Shown in pieces: positions 17,443 to 26,772 of a DNA stretch of 64,000 nucleotides (positions within the stretch are counted from its first letter, which is position 1; every line of letters starts with the position of its first letter). The DNA comes from Saccharopolyspora gregorii. Its GTDB lineage: Bacteria > Actinomycetota > Actinomycetes > Mycobacteriales > Pseudonocardiaceae. The DNA lies in assembly GCF_024734405.1 (NCBI RefSeq), contig NZ_CP059556.1, forward strand, positions 1,550,001 through 1,614,000, written 5' to 3'. Under the pieces are notes generated by a model, which was not told the DNA's origin, did not search any database, and saw only the letters and a program-made list of their open reading frames with translations. A program made the position numbers and the translations under genes.

Positions 17443-18756
17443 GTGGCGTTGTGGACCGTGCACGGCAACGGTCGTCAGCTGGTCGACGACGCGGTCGTGG
17501 GGTCCGGTGAACGGCTCAGCTGGCCGTTGACCTTCGGGTTCGGGTTCCAGCACCTGATCGCCATGTTCGGCACCACGACCCTCGTCCCGCTGCTCACCGG
17601 TTTCCCCGCCTCCACCACGCTGCTGCTGTCCGGCCTCGGCACGCTGCTGTTCCTGCTCGTCACCCGCAACCGGGTGCCCGCGTACCTCGGCGCCTCGGCG
17701 GCCTTCGTCGTCCCGATGGGCGCGGCCGTCGACCACGGCGGAGCCACCCCGGGCGCGCTGCTCGGCGCGATCATGATCGTGGGCCTGGTGGTGTTCACCT
17801 TCGGGGTCGCGGTCAAAGCGCTCGGCGTGCGGCTGCTCGAATCCGCGATGCCCCCGGTGGTCACCGGGGGCATCGTGCTGATGATCGGGCTCAGCCTCGC
17901 GCCGCAGACGGTGAGCTCGTTCAGCGCGCAGCCCGTGCCCGCCGCGATCACCCTCGCCGTCGTCGTGCTCGCCACCGTGCTCAGCCGCGGCATGCTGCGG
18001 CGGCTCGCCGTGCTGCTCGGCGTGCTCGCCGGCTGGACCTGCGCCGCGCTGCTCGGCCAGGTCGACCCGGCTCGGCTGGACGCCGTCGCCCGCGCCCCCT
18101 GGTTCGGGACGCCGGAGTTCGTCACCCCGCAGATGCACCTGTCCGCGGTGCCGTTCGTGGCGCCCATGGTGCTGGTGGTGCTCGTCGAACTCGTCGGCAA
18201 CGTGAAGGCCGTCGGGGCGATGAGCGGGCGCAACCTGGACGGCCAGGTCGGGGACGCGCTCATCGGCGGTGGGCTCGCCACGGCGCTCTCCGGAGCGGGC
18301 GGCGGTTCGGCGCTCAGCAGCCACGCTCCGAACGTGGGGGTGATGGCCGCGGCCCGCGTGTACTCCACCGCCGCGTGCATGATCGCCGCGGTCGCCGCCG
18401 TGGTGCTCGCGTTCTGCCCGAAGTTCGGGGCACTGCTCGGCACCATCCCGGTAGGCGTGCTCGGCGGCGCGCTGCTCGTCGTCGTGGGCGTGCTCGCGCT
18501 CGTGGGGGTGCGGATCTGGAGCGAGGCGGGCGTGGACTTCGCCGATCCGGTGAACCTCGCGGTGCTCGGGACGGCCCTCGTCGCCGGGGTCGGCGACCTG
18601 ACGCTGTCGCTGGGGGCGCTGCGCTTCACCGGGCTGGTGTGGGGTTCCATCGGCATCGTGCTCGTGTACCCGGTGCTGCGGGGACTCGCCGACGCGGTCT
18701 CCGCGCGCCGGGATGCTCAGCGGCCGGGGAGGGGCTGGCAGCGGGGGCAGTGGTAG
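17443..18756 (+). CDS. NCS2-family nucleobase permease (uracil/xanthine type)
   Basis: This 437-residue protein has about 12-14 hydrophobic segments and typical NCS2 landmarks: LTFGFGFQHLIAMFGTTTLVP near the start, PVVTGGIVLMIGLSLA, and VKAVGAMSGRNLDG before the second half. It should import a purine or pyrimidine base by proton symport. The motif usually read as TYGENIGV is here SSHAPNVGV, so the second substrate-contact Glu is replaced by Pro. I chose the GTG at 17443 with GGGGAGGG upstream. The 3' end overlaps nei2 by 40 nt, convergently. Confidence 0.85.
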   Translation: MALWTVHGNGRQLVDDAVVGSGERLSWPLTFGFGFQHLIAMFGTTTLVPLLTGFPASTTLLLSGLGTLLFLLVTRNRVPAYLGASAAFVVPMGAAVDHGGATPGALLGAIMIVGLVVFTFGVAVKALGVRLLESAMPPVVTGGIVLMIGLSLAPQTVSSFSAQPVPAAITLAVVVLATVLSRGMLRRLAVLLGVLAGWTCAALLGQVDPARLDAVARAPWFGTPEFVTPQMHLSAVPFVAPMVLVVLVELVGNVKAVGAMSGRNLDGQVGDALIGGGLATALSGAGGGSALSSHAPNVGVMAAARVYSTAACMIAAVAAVVLAFCPKFGALLGTIPVGVLGGALLVVVGVLALVGVRIWSEAGVDFADPVNLAVLGTALVAGVGDLTLSLGALRFTGLVWGSIGIVLVYPVLRGLADAVSARRDAQRPGRGWQRGQW

Positions 18757-19496
18757 GTGACCCGCTCCGCACCGCCATCGCGGTGGACCGGGCCGCCGCA
18801 GCGCAGGCAGGTCCGGCGGCCGTACACCCAGTGGCGGGCGTCCCGGCGGAGGTCGCCCGTGGTGGACCGCTCCGGGCTCCACGCGTTGCGCAGCAGCAGG
18901 TCCCGGCACAACCGCACCGCCCGCTCCGCGTCGACCTCCGCCACCGGGGAGTGCGGGGAGCGGCGCAGCAGGAAGCACACCTCGGTCCGGTAGATGTTGC
19001 CGACACCGGCCAGCACCGACTGGTCCAGCAGCGCCGCACCGATCTCGCGCGCCGGGTCCGCGGTGAGCCGCCGCACCGCCTCCGCCGCCGACTCCGGACC
19101 CCACTCCGGTGACAGCAGGTCCGGGCCCAGGTGGCCGACCAGCGAGTCCTCGTCGGCGGTGCGCACCCAGCGCATCCCGCGCAGGTCGAACCCCACCGCG
19201 GTCCGGCCCGGTACCTCCAGCACCGCGCGCGCCCGGTGCGCCGGGCGGCGCCATCGGCCACCCGGCGAGTACAGGTGCCACGCGCCGTCCATGCCCAGGT
19301 GGCTGTGCAACGTCCGCTCACCGGTGAAGCGGATCAGCAGGTGCTTGCCGACCGGGCGCGCCTCGCGCACCACCCGGCCGCGCAGCTCGACCTCGGCCAG
19401 GCGCGGATGGCGCAGCTCGCCGCGCACCACCTCGGCCCCCGCCAGCGCCTCGTCGAGGCGCCGGCAGGTCAAGAACACCGTGTCGCCCTCCGGCAT
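18717..19496 (-). CDS. nei2: Fpg/Nei-family DNA glycosylase (endonuclease VIII 2)
   Basis: This 259-residue protein begins MPEGDTV, with the catalytic N-terminal Pro2 and Glu3 of the family. It keeps VGKHLLIRF, HSHLGMDG, and the helix-two-turn-helix LLDQSVLAGVGNIYRTE. A C-terminal zinc finger CLRCGG ... CPRC completes it. The sequence fits actinobacterial Nei2, which excises oxidised pyrimidines. Start and parA stop overlap in TGATG, so the two are translationally coupled. Confidence 0.9.
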   Translation of the reverse strand: MPEGDTVFLTCRRLDEALAGAEVVRGELRHPRLAEVELRGRVVREARPVGKHLLIRFTGERTLHSHLGMDGAWHLYSPGGRWRRPAHRARAVLEVPGRTAVGFDLRGMRWVRTADEDSLVGHLGPDLLSPEWGPESAAEAVRRLTADPAREIGAALLDQSVLAGVGNIYRTEVCFLLRRSPHSPVAEVDAERAVRLCRDLLLRNAWSPERSTTGDLRRDARHWVYGRRTCLRCGGPVHRDGGAERVTYHCPRCQPLPGR

Positions 19497-20377
19497 CAGG
19501 CTCCCGGCCGGGCGTCGCCGTCGAACTCGTCCAGGTCCTGATCGCCCGGGTCGTCGTCGAACGAGTCGTCCGGCAGCGGATCCCGGCGGCGGCCGGCGCG
19601 CAACGTGCGGGCCAGCAGCAGGTTGAAGCCCAGCGCCACCTCCCGGGCACCCGGCGTCCCCCACTGGTGGATCGGCATGCACGCGCCCTGCGCCTGCTGC
19701 ACCGCGAGCCGGTCCGGCAGCGCCACCGGCATCACCAGCGGACCGAAGATCTCCCGCAGCTCCTCGATGCGGAACTGGTGCTCGTGCGACCGCGGCCGCA
19801 CCCGGTTCACCACCACGCCCAGCGGTTGCAGGCGCGGGTTGTTCTCGGCCCGCTCCGCCTGCACCGCCTCGAACGCGCGCTGCACCCCGGACACCGCGAA
19901 GATCGTCGGCTCGGTCACCAGCAGCGCCCGGTCCGCCGCGATCAGCGCCGACCGGGTCAACCGGCCCAGCGACGGCGGGCAGTCCAGCAGCACCAGCTGG
20001 TACGGCAGCTCGCCCTCCGCGATCAACGCGTCCAGCGTCGACAGCGCCTCGGTGAGCTTCGCCAGATCGCCCCCGCCGTCGTGCGGACCGCCGTTGTGCA
20101 GCTCGGCGTCCTCCGACCCGACCAGGACGTCGACCTCCGCGCCCCACCCGCTCGGCGCCACCGCCGCGCGCAGCACCTCCGCCCGCGGATCGGACAGCAC
20201 GTCGCTGAGGCCCAGCCGGGTCTCGTCCGGCTCCAGCGCGGCCGTCGCGTTGCACTGCGGATCCAGGTCCACCACCAGCGTCCGAGCGCCGCGGCGCATG
20301 GCCGCCGAAGCGAGCCCGAGCACCACGGTCGTCTTCCCGACACCGCCCTTGAGGCTGAGCACTGCCACCGTTTGCAC
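19496..20377 (-). CDS. ParA/MinD-type ATPase
   Basis: This 293-residue protein has the deviant Walker A KGGVGKTTV (Lys10, Lys15), the DLDPQCNATAAL motif and LVLLDCPPSL. It belongs to the ParA family of DNA or cargo positioning ATPases. It is not the parAB locus near the origin, since no ParB neighbour is present; a second-copy ParA acting with an unknown partner is likely. The GTG start is at 20377. It is coupled to nei2 and divergent from the methyltransferase gene. Confidence 0.88.
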   Translation of the reverse strand: MQTVAVLSLKGGVGKTTVVLGLASAAMRRGARTLVVDLDPQCNATAALEPDETRLGLSDVLSDPRAEVLRAAVAPSGWGAEVDVLVGSEDAELHNGGPHDGGGDLAKLTEALSTLDALIAEGELPYQLVLLDCPPSLGRLTRSALIAADRALLVTEPTIFAVSGVQRAFEAVQAERAENNPRLQPLGVVVNRVRPRSHEHQFRIEELREIFGPLVMPVALPDRLAVQQAQGACMPIHQWGTPGAREVALGFNLLLARTLRAGRRRDPLPDDSFDDDPGDQDLDEFDGDARPGA

Positions 20378-20479
20378 GCCCGTAGCCTACGGAACCGGAC
20401 CGATCACGTGTGCTGCTGCGCCCACCGTCCCGCCCCGCCGGTGCGTCGCCCGGTCTGACCCGCCATTACGCTGCTGGCC

Positions 20480-21205
20480 ATGAGATCCGACGCCGTCGAC
20501 CGGGTGCTGGAAGAAGAGATCACCGAAGCCCGAACGCGCCGGGACGGCCGCCCGCCCCGAGTCCTCGACGTGGGCGGCGGCAGCGGGGTGTGGGCGGTGC
20601 CGCTGGCGAGCGCGGGCTGCGAGGTGACCGTCGTCGACCCCAGTCCCAACGCGCTCGCCACCCTGCAGCGCCGCGCCGCCGACGCGGGCGTCGACCGGCT
20701 CATCACCGCGTTGCAGGGGGACACCGAGGCGCTGCACGCCTTCGCGCCGCCCGGTGGGGCGGACCTGGTGCTCGGCCACGGCCTGCTCGAATACGTCGAC
20801 GACGTCGCCGGATCGCTGGCCTCGCTCACCGCGGCCACCGCGCCCGGTGGAGCGGTGTCGGTGCTCGTGTCCAACCGGTACGCCGCGGTCCTCGCCAGCG
20901 CTCTCGCCGGGCGGCCGGCCGACGCGCTGCACGTGCTCCGCGACCCGGACGGCCGGTACCGGGGCGGCGGCGACACCGTGCTGCGCCGCTTCGACGGCGA
21001 CGAGCTCGCCCGGCGGATGCGCGAGGCGGGGCTCGACGTGGAACTGGTCCAGGGGCAGGGGGTCTTCACCGACCTCGTGCCGGGGTCCGTCGCCGAGGGG
21101 CAGGGTGCCGACGCGCTCGCCGAACTGGAACGCGCCGCCGCGGCCACGCCACCGCTGCGGGACGTCGCCACCCGGCTGCACGCCGTCGGACGGCTCCGCG
21201 GCTGA
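20480..21205 (+). CDS. class I SAM-dependent methyltransferase
   Basis: This 241-residue protein has motif I VLDVGGGSGVWAVPLA (about residues 29-44), the acidic VVDPS and the motif-IV region GADLVLGHGLLEYV. It resembles the SmtA/CmoM-like methyltransferases kept near the division cluster in actinobacteria. The substrate is unknown; tRNA or small-molecule methylation is possible. The ATG at 20480 is chosen from domain position. DUF3040 follows 222 nt later. Confidence 0.85.
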   Translation: MRSDAVDRVLEEEITEARTRRDGRPPRVLDVGGGSGVWAVPLASAGCEVTVVDPSPNALATLQRRAADAGVDRLITALQGDTEALHAFAPPGGADLVLGHGLLEYVDDVAGSLASLTAATAPGGAVSVLVSNRYAAVLASALAGRPADALHVLRDPDGRYRGGGDTVLRRFDGDELARRMREAGLDVELVQGQGVFTDLVPGSVAEGQGADALAELERAAAATPPLRDVATRLHAVGRLRG

Positions 21206-21427
21206 CCCCGAAATCCCACGTCGCACCGGGGGATTGCGCCGATCGGTTGATCCGACGGGATGATGTCGGCAACCTCCGAGGCGCGACCTGACCCCTGCGG
21301 GTAGTCGTGACGTCGCCGGAACCGTATCCTCGACGGTGACGCCCCCAAGCGTTCGCCGGGTTCCCACTCCGGAGGCCTGTCCTCCGGGTTCCGGCGCCAC
21401 TGAGTTACCTGTGCCGGAGGAGGAGCC

Positions 21428-21847
21428 ATGCCACTCTCCGAGCACGAGCAGCGACTGCTCGACCAGATCGAGCGCGCGCTCTACGCCGAGGATCCGAAGT
21501 TCGTCTCCACCGTGCGTGGCGGCCGGTTGCACCGACCGTCGCGGCGGCGTCGCCTGCAAGGGATCGCCGTGTTCGTGCTGGGGTTGATCCTGCTGGTGCT
21601 CGGCGTGGTGATACCGGTCAAACCGGCCGATATCCCCGTGGTGAGCGTGGTCGGCTTCCTCGTGATGTTCGGCGGAGCAGTTCTGGTGCTGTCCGCGATG
21701 CGTGGTGGCAGCCAGGAAGCGGAATCCGAGGGGGAGGGGAGCGCAGGCCCGGCGTCCGGTGGAGACCGGAAGAAGTCCGAGCCGCGAGCGCGCGGTTCCT
21801 TCGCCCAGCGGATGGAAGAACGCTTCCGGAAGCGGTTCGAGCAGTAG
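21428..21847 (+). CDS. DUF3040 membrane protein
   Basis: This 139-residue protein starts MPLSEHEQRLLDQIERALYAEDPKF, the signature of actinobacterial DUF3040 (Rv2169c in M. tuberculosis). Two membrane helices follow (residues ~38-57 and 64-86), then a charged tail rich in Arg/Glu. The function is not known. GGAGGAGG precedes the ATG. A terminator hairpin lies downstream. It commonly lies upstream of mraZ in this group. Confidence 0.9.
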   Translation: MPLSEHEQRLLDQIERALYAEDPKFVSTVRGGRLHRPSRRRRLQGIAVFVLGLILLVLGVVIPVKPADIPVVSVVGFLVMFGGAVLVLSAMRGGSQEAESEGEGSAGPASGGDRKKSEPRARGSFAQRMEERFRKRFEQ

Positions 21848-22197
21848 TCCCGACAGGGACGGCGGAGGCCGGAGATCGTCGACCTCAGGGTCGGCGATCC
21901 GTCCTCATCACCTAGCCCGATGGTCCTTCGACCGTCGGGCTGGTTTCGTTTCCGGGGGTGTTCGGGAGCCGTCGCCGGGGCTTGGCTCCAGGCGAGGGGT
22001 CCGCAGCGGGTGGCCGGGAGCCGGGCGATCGCCGCGTCCGCTCCGGACATCGGCCTGATCACCCGGCGGATCGAGGTTCGGTCGATCAGGTTCGTGGCCT
22101 GATCCGGAGCCCTCGATCAGGGTCTCCGCTCGGTCGGGGCAGTGATCGGTCAGGGAGTGACCGGTCAGCGAAGTGGTCGGTCAGGACTCCGGCCCGA
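21848..22197. other. gene-free stretch with terminator and short repeats
   Basis: About 350 nt lie between the convergent DUF3040 and transglutaminase genes. It contains the hairpin at 21914-21941 and, from about 22050, many GATC-bearing heptamers (CCTGATC/GATCAGG) and the short tandem repeats at 22141-22185. I see no gene. Confidence 0.55.
21914..21941 (+). terminator. intrinsic-type terminator of DUF3040 gene
   Basis: AGCCCGA-T-GGTC pairs with GACC-G-TCGGGCT around a CTTC loop, giving 12 pairs including one G-U. It is followed by the T-rich GGTTTCGTTT, unusual in this GC-rich DNA, and lies 66 nt after the DUF3040 stop. Confidence 0.7.
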
Positions 22198-22215
22198 TCA
22201 GGACTCCGCCCGATC
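22141..22215 (+). repeat. short degenerate tandem repeats
   Basis: Three degenerate 15-16 nt units (AGTGATCGGTCAGGG, AGTGACCGGTCAGCGA, AGTGGTCGGTCAGGA) are followed by two copies of GGACTCCG-CCCGATC. The second pair runs into the last codons of the transglutaminase gene, so its C-terminus may have been changed by repeat slippage. Confidence 0.5.
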
Positions 22216-24456
22216 GCGGCGGGCCGCCGGCAACACCGACCGCGGGACCAGGCGGTGCCGCCAGGGGAGCGGCGCACCGTCCCGCAGCGCCGCCAACGCC
22301 CGCGGGAGCGCCTCGGCGGGCGCGGCGACCCCGGTGACCACCGAGTGCCCGGCCGGGGCGTACCACTCGTGCTCCACCGCCGTCACCAGGTCGTGGATCG
22401 AGCGCGCCGCGTCCTCCGGCAGCTCCGCCGACTCGACGAGCGAGGTGGCGGTGGAGCGGACGGTGCCGGAGGCGTCCGGGCGGTGTCCGCTGCGGTCGGT
22501 GTGCTCGTCGAGCAGCTCGTCCCACGCCGCGCTCGCCGCACCGGCGGCACCCGCCCGCACCACGGCGAGCCGCCGCCTGCGGCGGAACTCGCGCAGCGCC
22601 AGCGGAGCCGCGCCCAGCGCCAGCACCGCCAGCAGCACCGCGCCCACCGCGATCCACGCGCCGGACCCGCCGGGCCGGTCCGCCTCCGGAGCGGGCGGCT
22701 GCTCCGCGTCGCCGGGGGCGGGGGTCTGCGACGGGGCCGTCGAGGGCTCCGGGGACGGCTGCTGGGACTCGCCGGGCGCCGGGGCCGGGGACGGTGCGGG
22801 CGCGGGCGGGCTCAGGTACTCCGGCAGTGCGGTGCGGCCGTCGGCCAGCGGCGTCGGGTCGAACGTCACCCAGCCGTAGCGGGGGAAGAACGCCTCCACC
22901 CACGCGTGCGCGTCGTTCGTGGTGATCACGCGCTCGTCGCCGTCCCGGTGGCCGGGGGTGAAGCCCACCGCGACCCGAGCCGGAACGCCCACCGACCGCA
23001 GCAGCACGCCCATCGACGAGGCGTACTGCTCGCAGAAGCCCCGCTTGCCGCGGAACAGGAAGTCCTCCAGCGCGTTCCCGCTCGTCGACGGCGCCGTGCT
23101 CAGGTCGTACCGGAACCCGTTGGACCGGTCCGTGAAGAACCGCTGCAGGGCCGCGGCCTTGTCGAAGTCCGTCGGGGCGTCCGCGGTGATCCGGCGGGCC
23201 AGGTCCGCGATGCGCGGCGACACCCCGCTCGCGTCCGAGTAGGCCGGGTCGACCGACGCCGGGCCGCTCGCCGCGCGCAGCTGCTGCGGCGACGGGGACG
23301 GCAGCGCCACGTCCTCCACGTAGGGCCTGCTCTCCTGCCGGACCTGGGTGAACACCACGCCGCTCGTCGGGTCGTAGTTCCACTGCAGGCCCATGCCGGT
23401 CACCCCGCGCGGCACCCCGAAGATCGGCAGCCACGGGTCGCGGTAGCCGACCGGGTCGATCCGCACCGTCGCGGACGGGCCCGCCGCCAGCGTCTCGGTG
23501 CCGTCCGGCAGCGGCAGCGGGTGCTGCCCGGCGTCCACGCCCGAGGTCAGCTTGCCCAGCTCCCAGCCGCGGCCCGGGTCGAAATGCTGCAAGGTCATGG
23601 CCCGCAGGTAGGTGGGCTGCGGCAATCCGCTCACCCGGAACAGGTCCACCGGGTCGTCCCGGTCCAGCTGCCCGCGCAGCGACGTGAACGGCCGCAAGCC
23701 GATGCCGCCGTTCGCCGAGCCGTAGCCGGTGGACGCCCCACCCGGCAGCCGGCCCTCGGTGCCGACCCCGGTGAACACCACCCCGCTCAGCACCGCCAGC
23801 ACCCCGGCGGCCGCCACCAGCACCACGCCCCGGTGGTCGAACCGAGCCAGCGGCGAGGAGGCCGACGCGGCCTGCCGGTGGCTGCCCGCGCACGCCAGCA
23901 GCAGCGCGAAACCCGCCGCACCGGCCGCGAACGTCCACCACGGCAGCATGTTCGGCGCCAGCGAAGCCGGGATGGCCACCACGCACAGCAGCACCAGGCC
24001 GGCCACCGCGGGCACTCCCGCGGCCACCGCGATCACGTCCACCAGCAGCGCGACCACACCGAGGCCGAGGCACAGCAGCGCCTGCAGCGGGGGCTCCGCC
24101 GGAACCGGCGGCACGCCCTCCCTGGCCACCTGCATCGCCTGCCCCAGCAGGCCGGACAGCTCGCCGAACGCCGCCGGTCCGGGCAGGAACCCGAGCACCG
24201 CCTGCCCGGTGAACAGCGCCGAGAGCAGCACCACCAGCGCGCACAGCTGCGCGAGCACCACCAGCGGCGGCCACCAGCGCAACGTGCGGCCCAGCAGACC
24301 GACACCGGCCACCACGGCCACCGCCAGCGCCACGGGCAGCACCCAGCGCGCATCGCTCACGATCCCGGTGAACCCCGTGGACACCGCCAGCGAGGACACC
24401 GCGGCGGCCGTCGTGGCCACCGCCGTCGTGCCCGCCGGACGCACCCGGGTGCTCAC
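22198..24456 (-). CDS. transglutaminase-like membrane protein (TgpA-type)
   Basis: This 752-residue protein has about five to seven N-terminal membrane helices, an extracytoplasmic transglutaminase-core domain, a Pro-rich linker, one more helix and a cytoplasmic tail. The triad is visible as GFCEQYAS (Cys), NDAHAWVEAFF (His) and WVTFDPTP (Asp). Members sit beside moxR and DUF58 genes across actinobacteria; the substrate is unknown. The GTG start overlaps the DUF58 stop (GTGA). The three genes look like one transcript reading away from mraZ. Confidence 0.88.
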   Translation of the reverse strand: MSTRVRPAGTTAVATTAAAVSSLAVSTGFTGIVSDARWVLPVALAVAVVAGVGLLGRTLRWWPPLVVLAQLCALVVLLSALFTGQAVLGFLPGPAAFGELSGLLGQAMQVAREGVPPVPAEPPLQALLCLGLGVVALLVDVIAVAAGVPAVAGLVLLCVVAIPASLAPNMLPWWTFAAGAAGFALLLACAGSHRQAASASSPLARFDHRGVVLVAAAGVLAVLSGVVFTGVGTEGRLPGGASTGYGSANGGIGLRPFTSLRGQLDRDDPVDLFRVSGLPQPTYLRAMTLQHFDPGRGWELGKLTSGVDAGQHPLPLPDGTETLAAGPSATVRIDPVGYRDPWLPIFGVPRGVTGMGLQWNYDPTSGVVFTQVRQESRPYVEDVALPSPSPQQLRAASGPASVDPAYSDASGVSPRIADLARRITADAPTDFDKAAALQRFFTDRSNGFRYDLSTAPSTSGNALEDFLFRGKRGFCEQYASSMGVLLRSVGVPARVAVGFTPGHRDGDERVITTNDAHAWVEAFFPRYGWVTFDPTPLADGRTALPEYLSPPAPAPSPAPAPGESQQPSPEPSTAPSQTPAPGDAEQPPAPEADRPGGSGAWIAVGAVLLAVLALGAAPLALREFRRRRRLAVVRAGAAGAASAAWDELLDEHTDRSGHRPDASGTVRSTATSLVESAELPEDAARSIHDLVTAVEHEWYAPAGHSVVTGVAAPAEALPRALAALRDGAPLPWRHRLVPRSVLPAARRDRAES

Positions 24457-25703
24457 GACACCACCCCCGGAGCGGCCGAGGCGACCTGGCACAACCGGCC
24501 CCACGCTCCCGCCATCGACGAGCGCGGACCGTCGACCACCACCACCGACCAGCCGGACGCGCGCAGCCGGTCCGCGGTGCGCTGCGGGGAGAAGGAACCG
24601 TCCGCGGGATCACCCGCCCACGTCCGCACGTCCAGCAGCAGCGCCAGGCTGCGCGCGCGCTCCGGGCGCAGCCGGGACAGCTCCTGCACCCCGGCGGTGC
24701 TGGTGGCGCCCAAGATCGCGATCAGCTCCTGCCCGCTGCCCGGGTCCTGCGGGCACACCAGGTCGCGCTGCGCGGACGGCCGCACCGCCGCCAGCGCGTC
24801 CAGCATCGCCGCGTCGTCGTGGCCGCCGTCGAACGGGCCGGGGCCGCCGCTGAGCGTCGCCGCGTCCTCGGTGACCAGCCGCACCTGCTGGCCGTGCGCG
24901 TGCAGGTGCGAGCAGATGCTGGCCGCCGCCGACACCGCCCACTCCAGGCTCGCCGCCGCTCCCGTGCCGCGGTGCGCCGCGGACCGCCGGTCCAGCAACA
25001 CCGTCACGCCGCCGTGCCAGGGCCGTTCCTCGACGCGCACCATCAGCTCGTCCCGCTTGGCGGTGCTCTTCCAGTGCACCCGGCGGATGTCGTCGCCGTG
25101 CCGGTACTCCCGCACCATCGTGTCGTCGTCGCCGTGCCCGGCGCGCAGCCGCGTCGAACCGTCCTCCCCGGTGCCGAGGCCGGAACCGGCGGGCAGCCCG
25201 CCCAGCGGCACCACCTTCGGCACCGCGACCAGCCTGCTGCGCCCGGCGAGCTCGTGCTCGAACTCGGTGAGCCCGAACGGATCGCCGATCCGGGTCCGCA
25301 GCGGGCCGATCTGGTGGATGCCGCGCAGCCCCGGGCTCGCCGGGTACTCCAGCACCGCACCCGACCTGGGCACCGACTCCAGCCGGAACCGCGGCCGGCC
25401 GCCCAGCGCGTGCGGCACCCCGTCCTCCAGGCGCAGACCGCCCATCGGCACCGCGGACGTCCCCGTCAGGTGCAGGCGCACCGAAGCGTTCCCGCCCACC
25501 GGGACCCGGCCCGGCAGCACCTCGCGCCGCGCCCGGATGCCGTGCTTCACCCGGCCCGCCAGCAGCAGCGCCAGCAGCGGCAGCACCACGACGAACGCCG
25601 CGATCCGCAGCAGGTCCCGCTCGTCGAGCACCACCGAGCACACCGCCGCGGCCAGGCCCGCCGCCAGCAGGCAGCGACCCCGCACCGTCAGGCCGGACAG
25701 CAC
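24453..25703 (-). CDS. DUF58 protein
   Basis: This 416-residue protein has two N-terminal membrane helices (residues ~10-25 and 32-50) and a DUF58 core with GDDIRRVHWKSTAKRDELMVR, the family hallmark. A vWA-like fold follows (TVLLDRRSA). DUF58 proteins are thought to work as partners of MoxR ATPases in maturation or assembly of other proteins. The GTG at 25703 begins 4 nt downstream of the moxR stop, and its end overlaps the transglutaminase gene. Confidence 0.9.
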   Translation of the reverse strand: MLSGLTVRGRCLLAAGLAAAVCSVVLDERDLLRIAAFVVVLPLLALLLAGRVKHGIRARREVLPGRVPVGGNASVRLHLTGTSAVPMGGLRLEDGVPHALGGRPRFRLESVPRSGAVLEYPASPGLRGIHQIGPLRTRIGDPFGLTEFEHELAGRSRLVAVPKVVPLGGLPAGSGLGTGEDGSTRLRAGHGDDDTMVREYRHGDDIRRVHWKSTAKRDELMVRVEERPWHGGVTVLLDRRSAAHRGTGAAASLEWAVSAAASICSHLHAHGQQVRLVTEDAATLSGGPGPFDGGHDDAAMLDALAAVRPSAQRDLVCPQDPGSGQELIAILGATSTAGVQELSRLRPERARSLALLLDVRTWAGDPADGSFSPQRTADRLRASGWSVVVVDGPRSSMAGAWGRLCQVASAAPGVVS

Positions 25704-25707
25704 GCGA

Positions 25708-26772
25708 CTACCGCCGGGGCCCGGAGTCGCCCCGCGGCACCTCGACCCGGCGCAGCAGCGAGCGCACCAGGTCGGAAGCGGAACGCCGGGTCGCGCGGGC
25801 CTCGCTGGTCAGCACCAGGCGGTGCGCCAGCACCGGCACCGCCACGTCCTGCACGTCGTCCGGCACCACGTACTCCCGGCCGGACAGCGCGGCCTGCGCG
25901 CGGGCCGCGCGCACCAGCTGCAAGGTCGACCGGGGCGAGGCGCCGAGCCGCAGCTCCGGCAGGGTGCGCGTCGCGGTGACGAGCTCGATCACGTAGCGGC
26001 GCAGCTCGGTGCTGACGTGCACGTCGCGGACCGCTCGCAGCAGCCCGCGCACCTGGTGGGCGTCGGTGACCGGCCGCAGCTGGTCCATCGGATCGCGGCC
26101 CGCGTGCTCGTCGACCATCGCGAGTTCGGCCTGCTGGTCGGGGTAGCCGATGGACACCCGCGCGGTGAACCGGTCGCGCTGCGCCTCCGGCAGCGCGTAG
26201 GTGCCTTCCATCTCGATCGGGTTCTGGGTGGCGATGACCATGAACGGCGCGTGCAGCTCGTAGGTCTCGCCGTCGACCGTGACCTGGTCCTCCTCCATGC
26301 ACTCCAGCAGGGCGGATTGGGTCTTCGGGGAGGCGCGGTTGATCTCGTCGCCGACGACGATGTTCGCGAACACCGGGCCGGGCCGGAACTCGAACGCCTC
26401 CGCCTGCCGGTTGTAGAGCGAGACGCCGGTGATGTCGCTGGGCAGCAGGTCGGGGGTGAACTGGATGCGGTTCACCGTGCAGTCGATGGAGCGGGCGAGG
26501 GCCTTCGCCAGCGAGGTCTTGCCGACGCCGGGCACGTCCTCCACCAGGAGGTGGCCTTCGGCGAGCATGGTCACCAGCGCGATCCGGACCACGTCGGGCT
26601 TGCCGACGAGGACCTGCTCGACGTTGGCGGCGATGCGCTGCACGGTGCCGTGCAGCGCGGCGATCGTCGCGGGTTCGGACTCCCGCACGTACCCGCCGCT
26701 GCCGCGGGAAGCCGCGTCGGCGTGCCCGCCACCGGCGAACGCGGTGCCGGACGTGGGCATGTTGGGCGTCAC
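25708..26772 (-). CDS. moxR: MoxR-family AAA+ ATPase
   Basis: This 354-residue AAA_3 ATPase has Walker A VPGVGKTSLAKA, Walker B VVGDEINRASPKTQSALLE, and sensor region ATQNPIEMEGTYALPEAQRDRF. MoxR proteins act as chaperone-like ATPases with DUF58/vWA partners. The GTG at 26772 has GGAGG 5 nt upstream; an ATG 12 nt inside is an alternative. It heads the moxR-DUF58-transglutaminase unit and is divergent from mraZ. Confidence 0.92.
   Translation of the reverse strand: MTPNMPTSGTAFAGGGHADAASRGSGGYVRESEPATIAALHGTVQRIAANVEQVLVGKPDVVRIALVTMLAEGHLLVEDVPGVGKTSLAKALARSIDCTVNRIQFTPDLLPSDITGVSLYNRQAEAFEFRPGPVFANIVVGDEINRASPKTQSALLECMEEDQVTVDGETYELHAPFMVIATQNPIEMEGTYALPEAQRDRFTARVSIGYPDQQAELAMVDEHAGRDPMDQLRPVTDAHQVRGLLRAVRDVHVSTELRRYVIELVTATRTLPELRLGASPRSTLQLVRAARAQAALSGREYVVPDDVQDVAVPVLAHRLVLTSEARATRRSASDLVRSLLRRVEVPRGDSGPRR

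Noticed and set aside
22141-22215. Possible CRISPR-like array
   Set aside because: Units are 15-17 nt, directly adjacent without spacers, and there are no cas genes in the window.
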